Source of the DNA: Verrucomicrobiales bacterium
Lineage (GTDB): Bacteria; Verrucomicrobiota; Verrucomicrobiia; Limisphaerales; UBA11320
Direction of reading: 5' to 3'
DNA length: 64,000 bases
Assembly: GCA_016793885.1 (NCBI GenBank)
Contig: JAEUHE010000086.1
Location: forward strand, 23,780 to 87,779
Below are positions 63,878 to 64,000 of this stretch, one piece after another. Position numbers and translations under genes: made by a program. Under the pieces are notes generated by a model. That model did no database searches. It was not told the origin of the DNA and saw only the letters and a program-made list of their open reading frames with translations. Within the stretch, counting starts at the first letter, position 1. Each line of letters starts with the position of its first letter.

Positions 63878-64000
63878 CGTCGCCCTTTCCGTCTCCTTCT
63901 CCTTCCCACATCGCGTCCTTTGCGTCCTTTGCGGTTCAACCCTCGGTCTCCGCTTCGCCTCTGTGACCTCAGCGGCCTTTGTGTGAGGACCGCGGGATTC

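Larger units (their letters stand above)
63449..63997. repeat. Right arm of a long inverted repeat
   Basis: Reverse complement of the left arm at 57853-58392. The outer ends match (GTGTGAGGACCGCGGGA here, complement at 57853). The arm begins about 40 nt after the SGNH stop and reaches almost to the window edge, so it may continue past it. It contains no credible gene. Confidence 0.88.

Overview
This window looks like a chromosomal segment of a Verrucomicrobiota bacterium, probably a Pedosphaera/Limisphaera-type lineage. The DNA is GC-rich. It carries an ECF sigma factor next to a membrane Ser/Thr kinase, a DUF2339/DUF3999 pair, secreted Ig-like, parallel beta-helix and Ca-binding-repeat proteins, a large exopolysaccharide (EPS) locus and dispersed intergenic repeats. 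The taxon is inferred from gene content only; no rRNA or other marker gene is present.

Layout. (1) 1-2328, minus: an ECF sigma factor followed by a Ser/Thr kinase that runs off the left edge. (2) 2413-7529, plus: a translationally coupled DUF2339/DUF3999 membrane pair. (3) 7823-12541, plus: a giant secreted protein with ten Ig-like repeats. (4) 12829-13377, plus: a NusG/RfaH-type antiterminator paralogue, separated by a strong bidirectional terminator from the genes to its right. (5) 13573-27323, minus: an NRPS, a type I PKS and a family 2 glycosyltransferase, tightly packed. (6) 27722-42854, minus: an EPS locus of Wzx/Wzy type, read from export protein and tyrosine autokinase through flippase, AsnB, polymerase/ligase, two glycosyltransferases, a DegT aminotransferase and an initiating sugar transferase to a CapD-type dehydratase. 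(7) 43940-53102, plus, divergent from the EPS genes: a second NRPS (ACP-aminotransferase-C-A[MT]-PCP) and a C-PCP-TE protein. (8) 53200-57840: two divergent paralogous secreted beta-helix proteins. (9) 57853-63997: a pair of inverted repeat arms of about 540 bp enclosing a secreted Ca-binding protein, a sugar epimerase and an MBOAT/SGNH O-acyltransferase pair.

How it may work together. The most unusual content is the hybrid NRPS/PKS machinery on both flanks of the EPS operon. One NRPS combines an N-terminal formyltransferase, a half condensation domain, and an adenylation domain interrupted twice (by a luciferase-like monooxygenase and by a methyltransferase); its specificity residues read as glycine. 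It is followed after 5 nt by a KS-AT-KR-DH-ACP-TE polyketide synthase. The other arm reads as N-methyl-alanine, carries a PLP aminotransferase, and ends in an A-less module whose thioesterase lacks the usual histidine. From 42854 down to 13573 all genes lie on one strand (about 29 kb), with an antiterminator-type gene just beyond the far end. A formylated, methylated, possibly glycosylated lipopeptide/polyketide co-expressed with, or attached to, an EPS is a hypothesis, not a demonstrated product. No phosphopantetheinyl transferase, MbtH protein, acyl-ligase or dedicated drug exporter is visible in the window.
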